NCBI RefSeq assembly: GCF_031846415.1
Contig: NZ_JAVRHT010000002.1
Coordinates: 1 to 64,000 of the forward strand
Source of the DNA: Rubrivirga litoralis
GTDB taxonomy: Bacteria > Bacteroidota > Rhodothermia > Rhodothermales > Rubricoccaceae
Reading direction: 5' to 3'
Length of the DNA: 64,000 nt
Shown: positions 17,752 through 25,638 of the stretch, piece by piece
Numbering within the stretch: the stretch's first letter is position 1
Layout of the letters: each line of letters starts with the position of its first letter
Position numbers and translations under genes: made by a program
The notes under the pieces: generated by a model
Told to the model about the DNA's origin: nothing
Database searches by the model: none
What the model saw: only the letters and a program-made list of their open reading frames with translations

Positions 17752-18333
17752 CTAGGCGGCCCGCGCCCGCCGCCACACCGTCGGGGCCGGCACGTCGAGG
17801 ACGGCGTGGGCCGCGAACAGGTCGGCCAGGTCGCGGCGGAGCCCGGCGGCGGTGGGGGCCTCGGGGCCGGCGGCGATCTGGTCGGCGACGGAGATCATGA
17901 ACTGGCTCCAGTCGGTCACCGAGACGCCGGGCCGCAGGGCGGCCGGGTGGGGCAGGGGCGGGGCGGAGCGGAGCCACGTCCACCGGAGCCATGTCTCGTC
18001 GTCCCACCCGCGCGCGGGCGCCCCGGCCCCCAGCCGGAGCCAGAGCCGGACGGCCCGCTGGTGCTCGCGGACGGCGGCGGCGAGGGCGGGCAGGCGGTGC
18101 GCGTGGCGGACGCGGAGGCCACCGACGGCCTCGACGACGTCGACCGACCGCAGGCGCACCTCCTGGAGCGTCTGGGCCAGCGTCCACCGCTCGCCCTCGG
18201 CCGGGCGCCGGACGGGGTGGGGCGGGCGGGCCGCCTCGACGTCGAACTGGAACGAGTACTCGGCAAGGTGCTCGGCGTGCCGGGACGTCGGCGCGGCCTC
18301 GACGGGCGGGGCGGGGCGGTCGCGTACGGTCAT
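17752..18333 (-). CDS. hypothetical protein, 193 aa
   Basis: Start taken at the ATG at 18333; longer in-frame extensions run through the DUF2911 gene and are rejected. The protein is predicted soluble, rich in Trp and Arg (DDETWLRWTWLRSAP), with helical segments (ERWTLAQTLQEVRLRSVDVVEAV, split near its centre) and no signal or membrane span. I recognise no family. Codon use is like its neighbours. It lies between the DUF2911 and M14 genes, all leftward. Confidence 0.65.
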   Translation of the reverse strand: MTVRDRPAPPVEAAPTSRHAEHLAEYSFQFDVEAARPPHPVRRPAEGERWTLAQTLQEVRLRSVDVVEAVGGLRVRHAHRLPALAAAVREHQRAVRLWLRLGAGAPARGWDDETWLRWTWLRSAPPLPHPAALRPGVSVTDWSQFMISVADQIAAGPEAPTAAGLRRDLADLFAAHAVLDVPAPTVWRRARAA

Positions 18334-18404
18334 CGGGGTGGGGGAGGGACCTGCATCCAACCTCGTACCCTTGGGTGACAGCCGCGTGTCACACGGCTTC
18401 GGCT

Positions 18405-19286
18405 CTATGGGCGTCCGCCCAACCGTCCGAGTGCCGCGTCTGCTCCAGCGGCGTCGCCGGCCCGTCGGCGTGCTCGCGCGTAGGTCCGCACGTCCTCCTC
18501 GGAGGCGTCGGCGTAGGCGGCGTCGCGGGCCTCGGCTGCCTCGTCCGAGCGCCCCAGCGCGTCGAGCAGTCCGGCCCGCGTCATCCGGTTGCCGAACCCC
18601 GGCCGGAGCTCGACCGAGCGGTCGGCCCAGGCGAGGGCGTCGTCCAGGCGGCGGCCGGCGTCGAGCGCGTAGGCGGCGATCTGGTCCCAGCCCTCGGGGA
18701 AGAACCCGCCCACGCCCCGCAGCTCGCGCTCCATCGAGGCGAGGACGACGGCCGGCGTGTCGGCCCCGATGCGGACCGGGACCTCCCGCCCCGCCCAGTG
18801 GAGGACGAGGGTGGCGGAGTCGTCGTCGGGCGCGTCGAAGCGGTACGCCAGCCGCTCCTTGGGCGGGGCGGCCCGGGGCGTGACGGCGACGCGGAGGGCG
18901 TCCTCGCTCGGGTCGTAGGAGTACGAGCCCCACGCCTCGGAGACCGTCGAGAAGATGACGGTCCAGTCCCCGTCGGTCGGGATCACGTGGAGGCCGTAGG
19001 TGCCGGCTGGCAGCGTCGCTCCCTCGACCTGGATGTCGGTCGAGGTCGTGAAGACGGTGTTCTCGTTGGCGCCGGCCCGCCACACCTCGCCGTAGGGGAC
19101 GAGCTCGCCCCAGACGGTGCGCCCGCCGACGGCCGGGCGGTGGTAGTCGACGGCGAGGTCGGTGAGACCGATGGTCTGCGCGACGCGCGCGTGCGGGCTC
19201 GCGAGCGGGGCCGCAAGCTGGCGCTGCGCGCTCGCGGCGGACGCGGAGAGGACGAGGAGGACGGCGGCGAGGGCGGGGAGGCGCAT
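18405..19286 (-). CDS. DUF2911 domain-containing secreted protein
   Basis: 293 residues with a signal peptide ending ASAASAQ. DUF2911 covers about residues 30-170: SPHARVAQTIGLTDLAVDYHRP, VWGELVPYGEVWRAGANENT, TLPAGTYGLHVIPTDGDW and WTVIFS are the characteristic blocks. The last 100 residues look like TPR-type helices (WDQIAAYALDAGRRLDDALAWADRSVELRPG). DUF2911 proteins are common secreted proteins in Bacteroidota; function unknown. Downstream of the candidate peptide precursor on the same strand. Confidence 0.92.
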   Translation of the reverse strand: MRLPALAAVLLVLSASAASAQRQLAAPLASPHARVAQTIGLTDLAVDYHRPAVGGRTVWGELVPYGEVWRAGANENTVFTTSTDIQVEGATLPAGTYGLHVIPTDGDWTVIFSTVSEAWGSYSYDPSEDALRVAVTPRAAPPKERLAYRFDAPDDDSATLVLHWAGREVPVRIGADTPAVVLASMERELRGVGGFFPEGWDQIAAYALDAGRRLDDALAWADRSVELRPGFGNRMTRAGLLDALGRSDEAAEARDAAYADASEEDVRTYARARRRAGDAAGADAALGRLGGRP

Positions 19287-19373
19287 GGGGTGGGGCGGGG
19301 CGGCGGGGGAGTGTACCGACGCCAGCCGCTCGCACGCTGCCCGTCCTGGTCGTGGCGCGCGGGACGAGACGGC

Positions 19374-19405
19374 GACGGCCGGCCCCCGCTACGAGGCCGG
19401 CCGTC
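19374..19405 (-). terminator. strong hairpin downstream of the small leader-peptide ORF
   Basis: An 11-bp perfect stem (GACGGCCGGCC with GGCCGGCCGTC) and a 10-nt loop, 22 nt beyond the stop of the 65-residue ORF. There is no clear U-tract on either strand, so it may be a terminator or an mRNA-stabilising hairpin. Its presence supports transcription of the small ORF as its own unit. Confidence 0.5.
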
Positions 19406-19426
19406 ACGGTGCGCGCGGGGCGGCCC

Positions 19427-19624
19427 CTACGACGTGGGCTCGTCGTCGCGGAGGAACCCGCCGTCGCTGCCGACGAGCGCATCGAGCGTCTTCTCTCCGT
19501 CCGGCCCCGCTGTCCGAGCCGCAACTGTCCCCAGCAGTGTGAGCGTGGGCAGGGCGTAGGGCGGGCGGGATCGGGGGGCGCCGTGGGCGGTCGGGGCGGG
19601 GCGGTCGGTCGGGGGCGTGGTCAT
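19427..19624 (-). CDS. candidate RiPP precursor with lasso-peptide-type leader (65 aa)
   Basis: A 65-residue ORF from the ATG at 19624. Residues 23-40 read YALPTLTLLGTVAARTAG and match the lasso-peptide leader pattern Y-x2-P-x-L-x3-G-x5-T exactly (Y23, P26, L28, G32, T38). Lasso leaders are cut two residues after that Thr, which would give a 26-residue core starting at Gly40, with Asp at core position 9, a permitted ring-closing position, and a Gly/Asp-rich tail. The ORF sits between hairpins at 19374 and 19659, so it looks like an independent transcript. No RRE/B1, B2 protease or C cyclase gene lies in the window, so it is an orphan precursor, or a related leader-bearing peptide that is not cyclised. 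Assignment is by motif only. Confidence 0.6.
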   Translation of the reverse strand: MTTPPTDRPAPTAHGAPRSRPPYALPTLTLLGTVAARTAGPDGEKTLDALVGSDGGFLRDDEPTS

Positions 19625-19658
19625 GGTGCGTACTGGTGGGGGTAAAGGGAGTGGAACC

Positions 19659-19688
19659 CCGCCCCGCCCGAGACGCCGGGCGGGGCGG
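19659..19688 (-). terminator. 11-mer inverted-pair hairpin after T9SS protein
   Basis: CCGCCCCGCCCG and CGGGCGGGGCGG form a 12-bp perfect stem with a 6-nt loop, 10 nt beyond the stop of the large T9SS protein and 35 nt before the start of the small precursor ORF. It is built from an inverted pair of the window-wide 11-mer. No U-tract. Confidence 0.55.
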
Positions 19689-19698
19689 TCCGAGCGGG

Positions 19699-22600
19699 TC
19701 AGCGGGCGACGGTGAGCCGGGCCGTCTGGACCCCGCCCCCGGTCGCCACGCGGACGACGTAGACGCCGGCCGGGAGCGACCCCGCTCGCAGCGACACCTC
19801 GTGGCGGCCCCGGGCGAACGGGCCGTCGGCGGCGACCACGACCTCGCGGCCGAGCGCGTCGTAGACGGCCACGCGCGCCGCCCCGCCCTCGGCGAGCCCA
19901 AAGGCCACCGTCGCCTGGCTCGCCGTCGGGTTCGGCCACGCGGCCACCGTCAGGTCGATCTCTCCCGCCCCCTCGGCCGAGACCGCTTGGCCGAACACGC
20001 TGAGGAGCGCCTGGCGGAACGCCTGCATCTCGGCCTCCGTCGCCGCGCCCCCGACCGAGCCGAAGACCGCCCGGTCCCGGTCGTAGACCACGGCCGCGAC
20101 GACGCGGCCGAGCACGGAGGCAACTGGGGCGCCGGCGGCCGCCGTCCCCTCGACGAGCGCGAACGCGCCCGGGTCGTCGAAGAACACGTCGTCCGGGAGC
20201 GCCTTGTCGCCGCCCGCCGAGGCGAGGACGTAGACGTCGCCCGGGGCGACGGTCCCGTCGGCGACGGCCGAGTAGCGGACGGTCTCGTCGAACGGGTCGA
20301 ACGTCACGAACGAGCACGTCGAGAGGTCGACGGCCAGGTCTCCCTCGTTGCGGACGCCGGCAAACTCGCCGGTCGCGTTCATGAACGAGCCGCCGGGGAC
20401 CGTCGAGAAGTCGTCGGCCATGACCGACGTCGGGGTGCCGTTGCCGTCGGCGTCGAACGAGACCCGCGAGCTCTGCGAGCAGGCCACGGCGCCGCCGCCG
20501 TCGCCGTCGCCGCGCTCGAACGCGCCCAGGTCGTCCTGGTCGTCGCCGCGGGGCTCCCCGCGCTGGTCGACCGCGAGCGCCGTCTGGCCGGCGTCGATGG
20601 CCGGGCTGTCGTTCAGGAGCGCGTGCGTGAGCGTCGGCCCGCCGTTGTCGGCGAGCGGGGCGAGCGCGGGGTCCTGGCCGAAAATGGCGTTTTCACCCGC
20701 GCCATTGAAGGCGCAGTCGTCGCCCCGGTCCTCGACGAGGAGGAACCCGCCGGTGGCGTACCGCCCGAAGCAGTCGTCCCCCGAGCCGGCGGCCGTGTTG
20801 TCCCCGACGATCGCGTTGTCGACCGAGACCGTCGCCGACCCCACCAGCGAGCTGATGGCGAGCCCGCCGCCGTTCGCTCCGGCCGCGTTCCGCGCTACCG
20901 TCACGCTCTCGAGCGACGTGTCGCCGCCGGGGAGCGTGTAGACGCCGCCGCCGTCGCCGGACGCCGCGTTCCCGCTGACGGTCGAGTTCGAGACTGCGAG
21001 CGTGCCCGAGGCGCTGTTCCAGAGCCCGCCGCCCTGCGCGGACGAGTTGTTCGAGACCGTCGTCTGCGAGAGCGTCGCCGAGCCCGCCCCGCCCACGTGG
21101 ACGCCGCCGCCGTTGCCGGGGTTGGCGCTGGCGATCCGGTTGCCGTCGACCGACACCTTCGAGAGCGAGAGGGTCCCGCCGTCGGCCACCTCGACGCCGC
21201 CGCCGGCGCGGTTGGCCCGGTTGCCCGAGACCTCGCCGAGCGTCATCGACACCGACGCGCCGCCGGCCACGAGCACCGCCCCGCCCGAGCCCGCCGCGCC
21301 CGTCGCGCCGTTGTCCGAGAACCTCGCCGAGGTGACCGTGACGTCGGCGCCGGTCTCGGCGTAGAGGCCGCCGCCGCCGTTCGCGGCGTCGTCGCCCGTC
21401 GCGGTGTTCCCCGCGATCAGGGTGGGGACGTCGCGGGCGGGCTGGACCACGAGCGCCGCGTTCGACCACAGGCCGCCGCCCTCGACGGCCGTGTTCCCGG
21501 TGAACGCCCCCCCGTTGACGGTCACGCTGCCGCCGCCGGAGTGGAGGCCGCCGCCGTTGCCCGGGTTCGCCCCGGCGATCGCGTTGCCGCGGACGGCAAC
21601 GTCGTTGAGCGCGACGGTCCCGCCGGCGTCCTCGATCCCGGCTCCGGCGCGGGCGGCCCGGTTGCCCAGGATGTCGCCGCCGTCGATCAGGAGCGTACCC
21701 CCGTTGTTGAGGATGCCGCCGCCCGAGCCGGACGCGCCGCTCGCGACGTTCTCCGAGACCACGACGCCCCCGTCGGCGTCGTCGCCGAGGTCGTCGTTGG
21801 GGAGGCCCGCGATCTGCACGAACCCGCCCTGGTTGTAGAGGCCGCCGCCGCCCTGGTCGGCGTCGTCGCCCGTCGCCTCGTTCCGCGTGACGAGCGCGGC
21901 CTCAATGCTCACGTTCTGCGCCGCCATCATGTCCCACATCTGGGTCATCATGGCGCCGCCCACGCGGTCGGCCGCGCGGGCGGCCATGTCGTCCTCGTCG
22001 GCCGTCACGATGAGGAACCCGCTCGACCACAGGCCGCCGCCCTCGACGGCCGTGTTGTCCGCGAACGTCCCGCCGCCGACGACGACCGTCCCGCCGCCGC
22101 CGTGGACCGCCCCGCCGTTGCCGGGGTTCGCCCCGGCGTCGTTCCCCGTCACGTTGGTCATGACGAGGATGGTGGTCGAGCGCTCGCCGTCGGCCTCGAC
22201 CCCGCCGCCGGCCCGGTTGGCCGTGTTGCCCGAGACGGTCGTGGTCATGACCATGAGGGTCCCCCCGCTGTTGAACACGCCGCCGCCGGAGCCGGCCGCG
22301 CCCGTCGCCCGGTTGCCCTCGACGGCGACGTTGCCCGAGATCGTGGTCGAGCCCGCGCCCCACACGCCGCCGCCGCCCATGCCGGCCTCGGCGCCTCGGG
22401 CCTCGTTCCCGCGGATCGTGGACGAGCCCCCGTTGGTCGTCGTGATGACGATGGACGTGCCGTCGGCGCCGTGGATGCCGCCGCCGTTGACCCCGGCTAC
22501 GCTGTCCGTCACGTCGACGTCCGTGAACGTCGCCTCGCTCCCCGCCTTGAGGTCGACCGCCCCGCCCGCGTCCGGCGCCGAGGAGCCTGTGCGGGAGTCG

Positions 22601-23544
22601 CCGTTCTGGAGCCGGAGCGACGTAAAGGCCACGCGCTGCTCCGAGCCCGCCCCGCCCGCCGCGTCGACGTCGAAGACGCGGCTGGCGCCCTGGGCGTCGA
22701 CCGTCACGGAGCCGACGGCCGAGGCGTCAATGGCCACGTCGTCGCTCACGAGGAGCTCGCCGAGCGTGAGGGCGACCGTGTAGCTCGCGGCGAACGTGAT
22801 CGTGTCGCCGTCGGGGGCGCCGGCCGCGCAGCCGTCGACGGCCGCGTTCGTGTTCGCCGCCCGGATCGCCTCGCGGAGCGAGCAGTCGCCGTCGGCGTTG
22901 TCTTCGTCCGCGCCCGTGTCGACGACGATCCCGCCGCTCCCAGAGGCCATGCCGAACGTCTGCCCCGCGTTGACGTTGCCGGGCGAGTCCTCGCCGGGGC
23001 CGGTCCACGCAAAATCGCCGTAGGCGGTACCCGCGCCCGCGAGCTGGAGGGACTGGCCTGCCGGGGGCGGCGGCTCCTCGGACACGCCGATGTCCGTGCT
23101 GGTCATGCCCTCAGCCGCGCCGTCGGTCGCCTCGAACGTCCCTCTGTAGGAGAGGAACTGCACGTTCGTAGCCCCTGGCCCGACGAGCGCGAGGCCGTCG
23201 GTGTCTCCGTTCTGGATGCCTTCGCGAGCGAAGGAGAGCGTCCCGAAGCCGTCCTGCTGGTCGGGGATGGTCCCCGAGAGGCGCACGGTGGCGTAGCGGT
23301 TCCCGCCCGCGCCGTTGTAGAGCTCGACCGACCAGTCCGAGAGGTCCGTCCCGGCCGGTCCCGCGACCTCGACGAACTCCCCGACGTCTCCGCCCGTGTT
23401 GTCGTAGTGGATCTCGTTGACGAAGACGCTCTGTGCAGACGCAGCGGGGCTGGCCGTCATCATGAGGGCGGTCCCCATCAGGAGGAGGAGGCCATGGGAC
23501 GCGGTCCGCACGTGGGCGGGCGGGGTGGTAGCAGGTGTGAGCAT
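19699..23544 (-). CDS. large secreted beta-helix protein (lamin-tail, CSLREAI, choice-of-anchor) with T9SS tail
   Basis: 1281 residues with a signal peptide ending SPAASAQ. Residues about 38-190 are a lamin-tail domain (VFVNEIHYDNTGGDVGEFVEV, PVQFLSY-like NVQFLSYRGTF). Then comes the CSLREAIRAAN motif that opens many pectin-lyase-like exoproteins, followed by a long right-handed beta-helix with regular NGGGLH/GGGVWNSG/VSGN rungs to about residue 900, ending with NGGPTLTHALLNDSPAIDAG (choice-of-anchor Q). Residues about 950-1180 carry an unnamed module shared with the next gene. The C-terminus (LTVAAWPNPTASQATVAFG to ARLTVAR) is a T9SS sorting domain. Likely an adhesin-like or polysaccharide-associated surface protein; no catalytic motif is evident. 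A promoter candidate lies about 50 nt upstream. Confidence 0.93.
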   Translation of the reverse strand: MLTPATTPPAHVRTASHGLLLLMGTALMMTASPAASAQSVFVNEIHYDNTGGDVGEFVEVAGPAGTDLSDWSVELYNGAGGNRYATVRLSGTIPDQQDGFGTLSFAREGIQNGDTDGLALVGPGATNVQFLSYRGTFEATDGAAEGMTSTDIGVSEEPPPPAGQSLQLAGAGTAYGDFAWTGPGEDSPGNVNAGQTFGMASGSGGIVVDTGADEDNADGDCSLREAIRAANTNAAVDGCAAGAPDGDTITFAASYTVALTLGELLVSDDVAIDASAVGSVTVDAQGASRVFDVDAAGGAGSEQRVAFTSLRLQNGDSRTGSSAPDAGGAVDLKAGSEATFTDVDVTDSVAGVNGGGIHGADGTSIVITTTNGGSSTIRGNEARGAEAGMGGGGVWGAGSTTISGNVAVEGNRATGAAGSGGGVFNSGGTLMVMTTTVSGNTANRAGGGVEADGERSTTILVMTNVTGNDAGANPGNGGAVHGGGGTVVVGGGTFADNTAVEGGGLWSSGFLIVTADEDDMAARAADRVGGAMMTQMWDMMAAQNVSIEAALVTRNEATGDDADQGGGGLYNQGGFVQIAGLPNDDLGDDADGGVVVSENVASGASGSGGGILNNGGTLLIDGGDILGNRAARAGAGIEDAGGTVALNDVAVRGNAIAGANPGNGGGLHSGGGSVTVNGGAFTGNTAVEGGGLWSNAALVVQPARDVPTLIAGNTATGDDAANGGGGLYAETGADVTVTSARFSDNGATGAAGSGGAVLVAGGASVSMTLGEVSGNRANRAGGGVEVADGGTLSLSKVSVDGNRIASANPGNGGGVHVGGAGSATLSQTTVSNNSSAQGGGLWNSASGTLAVSNSTVSGNAASGDGGGVYTLPGGDTSLESVTVARNAAGANGGGLAISSLVGSATVSVDNAIVGDNTAAGSGDDCFGRYATGGFLLVEDRGDDCAFNGAGENAIFGQDPALAPLADNGGPTLTHALLNDSPAIDAGQTALAVDQRGEPRGDDQDDLGAFERGDGDGGGAVACSQSSRVSFDADGNGTPTSVMADDFSTVPGGSFMNATGEFAGVRNEGDLAVDLSTCSFVTFDPFDETVRYSAVADGTVAPGDVYVLASAGGDKALPDDVFFDDPGAFALVEGTAAAGAPVASVLGRVVAAVVYDRDRAVFGSVGGAATEAEMQAFRQALLSVFGQAVSAEGAGEIDLTVAAWPNPTASQATVAFGLAEGGAARVAVYDALGREVVVAADGPFARGRHEVSLRAGSLPAGVYVVRVATGGGVQTARLTVAR

Positions 23545-23600
23545 CGTAGGTAGAGAAAGAGGGCGCGCAGGCTTCGCGTGTAAGACGATCAGGATCAGAC

Positions 23601-23629
23601 AAGTAAGCCTGTGTCGGGGTGAGGCACAA
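23601..23629 (-). promoter_or_regulatory. candidate promoter for the 1281-aa T9SS protein
   Basis: In an unusually AT-rich patch, TTGTGC (23629-23624) and TTACTT (23606-23601) are separated by exactly 17 nt on the minus strand, giving a start point near 23594 and a leader of about 50 nt. The match to sigma-70-like boxes is moderate. Confidence 0.4.
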
Positions 23630-23730
23630 GGTCACTTGGTGCTCATTGTCTGCTCATTTATCTACTACGGATCCAGAAGCCACGTCCACCGTCCAGAAGG
23701 TGGTGAGGCTCCGCTCTGGCCCATGGTGGC

Positions 23731-23756
23731 CCGCCCCGCCCGCGTGGGCGGGGCGG
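23731..23756 (-). terminator. 11-mer inverted-pair hairpin after second T9SS protein
   Basis: CCGCCCCGCCC, a GCGT loop and GGGCGGGGCGG form a perfect 11-bp stem with a tetraloop 16 nt beyond the stop of the leftward gene. No U-tract follows, but position and stability fit a terminator or 3' end hairpin. Confidence 0.55.
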
Positions 23757-23772
23757 CTCCGGGCGGGGCGGG

Positions 23773-25251
23773 TCAGCGGACGACTGTAAGCCGGGCCGTC
23801 CGCACCCCGCCCTCGGTCGTTACGCGGACGACGTAGACGCCGGCCGGGAGCGCTCGGGCGGGGAGGCCGACCACGTGGCGGCCCGACCCGAACGGGCCGT
23901 CGGCGGCCACGGCCACCTCGCGCCCGAGCGCGTCGTAGACGGCCACGCGGGCCGCCCCGCCCGCGGCGAGCCCGAAGGCTACGGTGGCGGCCCCGCGCGT
24001 CGGGTTCGGCCACGCGGCCACCGCTAGGTCGAGGCCGCCGTCCGCTTCCGCGGGCGTGGCCTGGTCGAAGACGGCGGCGAGGGCCTGCTCGAACGCCTGC
24101 CTCTCCGCCTCCGTGGCCCCGCCCGCGACCGACGCGGACACCGCCCGGTCCCGGTCGTAGACCACGGCCGCGACGACGCGGCCGAGCACGGCGGCCACGT
24201 CGTCGCCGACGGCGGCGGTCCTCTCGACGAGCGCGAACGCGCCCGGCCCGTCGGGGAGAGTCTGGGCGGGGAGGACCTGGTCGCCGCCTTCGTTCGCGAA
24301 CACGTAGGCGCCTCCGGCGGCGACGGCCCCCGAGGCGGGGGCCGCGTACGTGACCTGTCCGGCCGACGCGTCGAGCGCGACGAACGAGCACGCCGAAAGG
24401 TCGACGGCCGCCCCGCCCGCGCCCTCGTGGCGGACTCCGGCAAACTCGCCGAGGGCGTCGCCGTCGTCCGTCGGGTCGAAGTCGTCGGGCGCGACCGGGC
24501 CGCCGCTCCCGTCGACGTCGAACGAGAGCGGGGCGGCCCGCGTGCAGGCGAGGGGCGCCACGGCGGCGACGCCCGTGACGGCCACGTCGTCGAGGGCGAC
24601 GTCCTCGTCCCCGGCGTCGAGCCGGATCGTGATCGTGAGGTCGAGCGTGGACCCGGTCCCGGGGATCGCGGCCGAGAACGCGGCGAACGCCGGCGTCAGC
24701 TCGGCGCCGTCCCCGACGCCGTCCAGGTCCGTGTCGACGCGGGGCGCCGTGTTGGTCTCGCCCTGGTCTTCGATCGCGAAGACGCGGACGGCCGCCCCGC
24801 CGTCGATCTGCGCGACGACGCGGACGTAGTCGGACGCGTCCCAGTCCTCGTCGCCGTTGGCGGCGTCGTCTTCGGCGAACCGGGCCGAAAACGAGAGGTC
24901 GGCGAGGCCCGAGATGTCGATCCCGCTGAACGTGAGCGACTGCGTCGCGCTGCCCCCGTCGCCGTCGATGTCCTGGGCCGCAAAGTAGAACGCTCCCCCG
25001 GCCCCCGTGACGGCGTACGACGGGTCCACGTCGGAGCCGTCCGTGCGCGTGAAAAAGTCGCTGCCCCCGTCCGTAAACTCAGGCGTCGACGTCACGTATT
25101 CGACAGCGCCGTCCTCGAAGTCCTCGAACAGGACCGTCGTCTGGGCGCGCGCGGCGGAGGTCATGACGGCGGCGAGGAGGGCGAGCCGCCCCAGCGACAA
25201 CGCCGGGGCTAGAAGGGCACGCTGCGTCCGGGGAGTAACGAGTGGGGTCAT
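23773..25251 (-). CDS. secreted protein with shared unnamed module and T9SS tail
   Basis: 492 residues, signal peptide ending MTSAARAQ. Residues about 38-235 look like a beta-sandwich, choice-of-anchor-type domain: TVLFEDFEDGAVEYV, SLTFSGIDISGLADLSFSARF, DLTITIRLDAGDEDVALDDVAV. Residues about 240-400 (GEFAGVRHEGAGGAAVDLSAC to LGRVVAAVVYDRDRAV) form a module closely similar to that in the neighbouring 1281-residue protein, including a near-identical VLGRVVAAVVYDRDRAV and a following helix (TEAERQAFEQAL). The protein ends in a T9SS sorting domain. The two genes are leftward neighbours and share their last 250 residues by duplication. Role unknown. Confidence 0.88.
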   Translation of the reverse strand: MTPLVTPRTQRALLAPALSLGRLALLAAVMTSAARAQTTVLFEDFEDGAVEYVTSTPEFTDGGSDFFTRTDGSDVDPSYAVTGAGGAFYFAAQDIDGDGGSATQSLTFSGIDISGLADLSFSARFAEDDAANGDEDWDASDYVRVVAQIDGGAAVRVFAIEDQGETNTAPRVDTDLDGVGDGAELTPAFAAFSAAIPGTGSTLDLTITIRLDAGDEDVALDDVAVTGVAAVAPLACTRAAPLSFDVDGSGGPVAPDDFDPTDDGDALGEFAGVRHEGAGGAAVDLSACSFVALDASAGQVTYAAPASGAVAAGGAYVFANEGGDQVLPAQTLPDGPGAFALVERTAAVGDDVAAVLGRVVAAVVYDRDRAVSASVAGGATEAERQAFEQALAAVFDQATPAEADGGLDLAVAAWPNPTRGAATVAFGLAAGGAARVAVYDALGREVAVAADGPFGSGRHVVGLPARALPAGVYVVRVTTEGGVRTARLTVVR

Positions 25252-25638
25252 CGGTGGCTGAGGCGGATGGAGAAGAGGGGCCGAACCCGCCGTCCGGCCC
25301 GTTCAAGCAACCCGGCACGGACCGGGCGTACAAGCCGCTCCGCTCGGCGACGCTTCGCCGCGACCCTGAAACCAGGGCGCCGTGGCTCCGGCGGGCGCCT
25401 GCTCCCGCTCCGCCGTCGCCTAAAACGTCATAGGGATGAGCCGTCGTGGCCGCCCGCGTCCGGTCCTAACGGCTCTCGATCCAGGCTGCCCGCCCCGCCC
25501 GCTGCCCGCTGCCCGCCCCGCCCTGCGCCCGCCTTGCGCCCGCCCCGCCCGCATGGGCGGGGCGGTCCTGATCTGGTCGCCGCGGCGAACCGCGCCGTCC
25601 GGTCGTCGTGAGCGGGGCATGAGCAGCCGCAGCGACGC
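25252..25638. other. gap between divergent T9SS gene and MFS gene
   Basis: 387 nt without a credible gene. It contains two copies of GCTGCCC near 25500-25515 (a minimal heptamer array), several 11-mers, and the hairpin CGCCCCGCCC-GCAT-GGGCGGGGCG at 25541-25564, a 10-bp stem with a tetraloop. Divergent promoters should be here; none is clear. Confidence 0.55.

Noticed and set aside
13282..18378. Very long open frame (1698 codons) on the plus strand
   Set aside because: It is the antisense shadow of the acetyltransferase, lipoprotein, M14 and hypothetical genes. It has no recognisable domain and only Arg/Pro/Gly/His-rich sequence, as expected in very GC-rich DNA.
19374..19440. A complete lasso-peptide gene cluster around the small precursor
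   Set aside because: I looked for asparagine-synthase-like cyclase, transglutaminase-like protease and RRE genes on both strands within the window and found none; only the precursor-like ORF is supported.
19636..23553. 1305-codon plus-strand frame over the T9SS protein
   Set aside because: Shadow of the leftward 1281-residue protein, which has a signal peptide, CSLREAI motif and T9SS tail. The antisense product has none of these.
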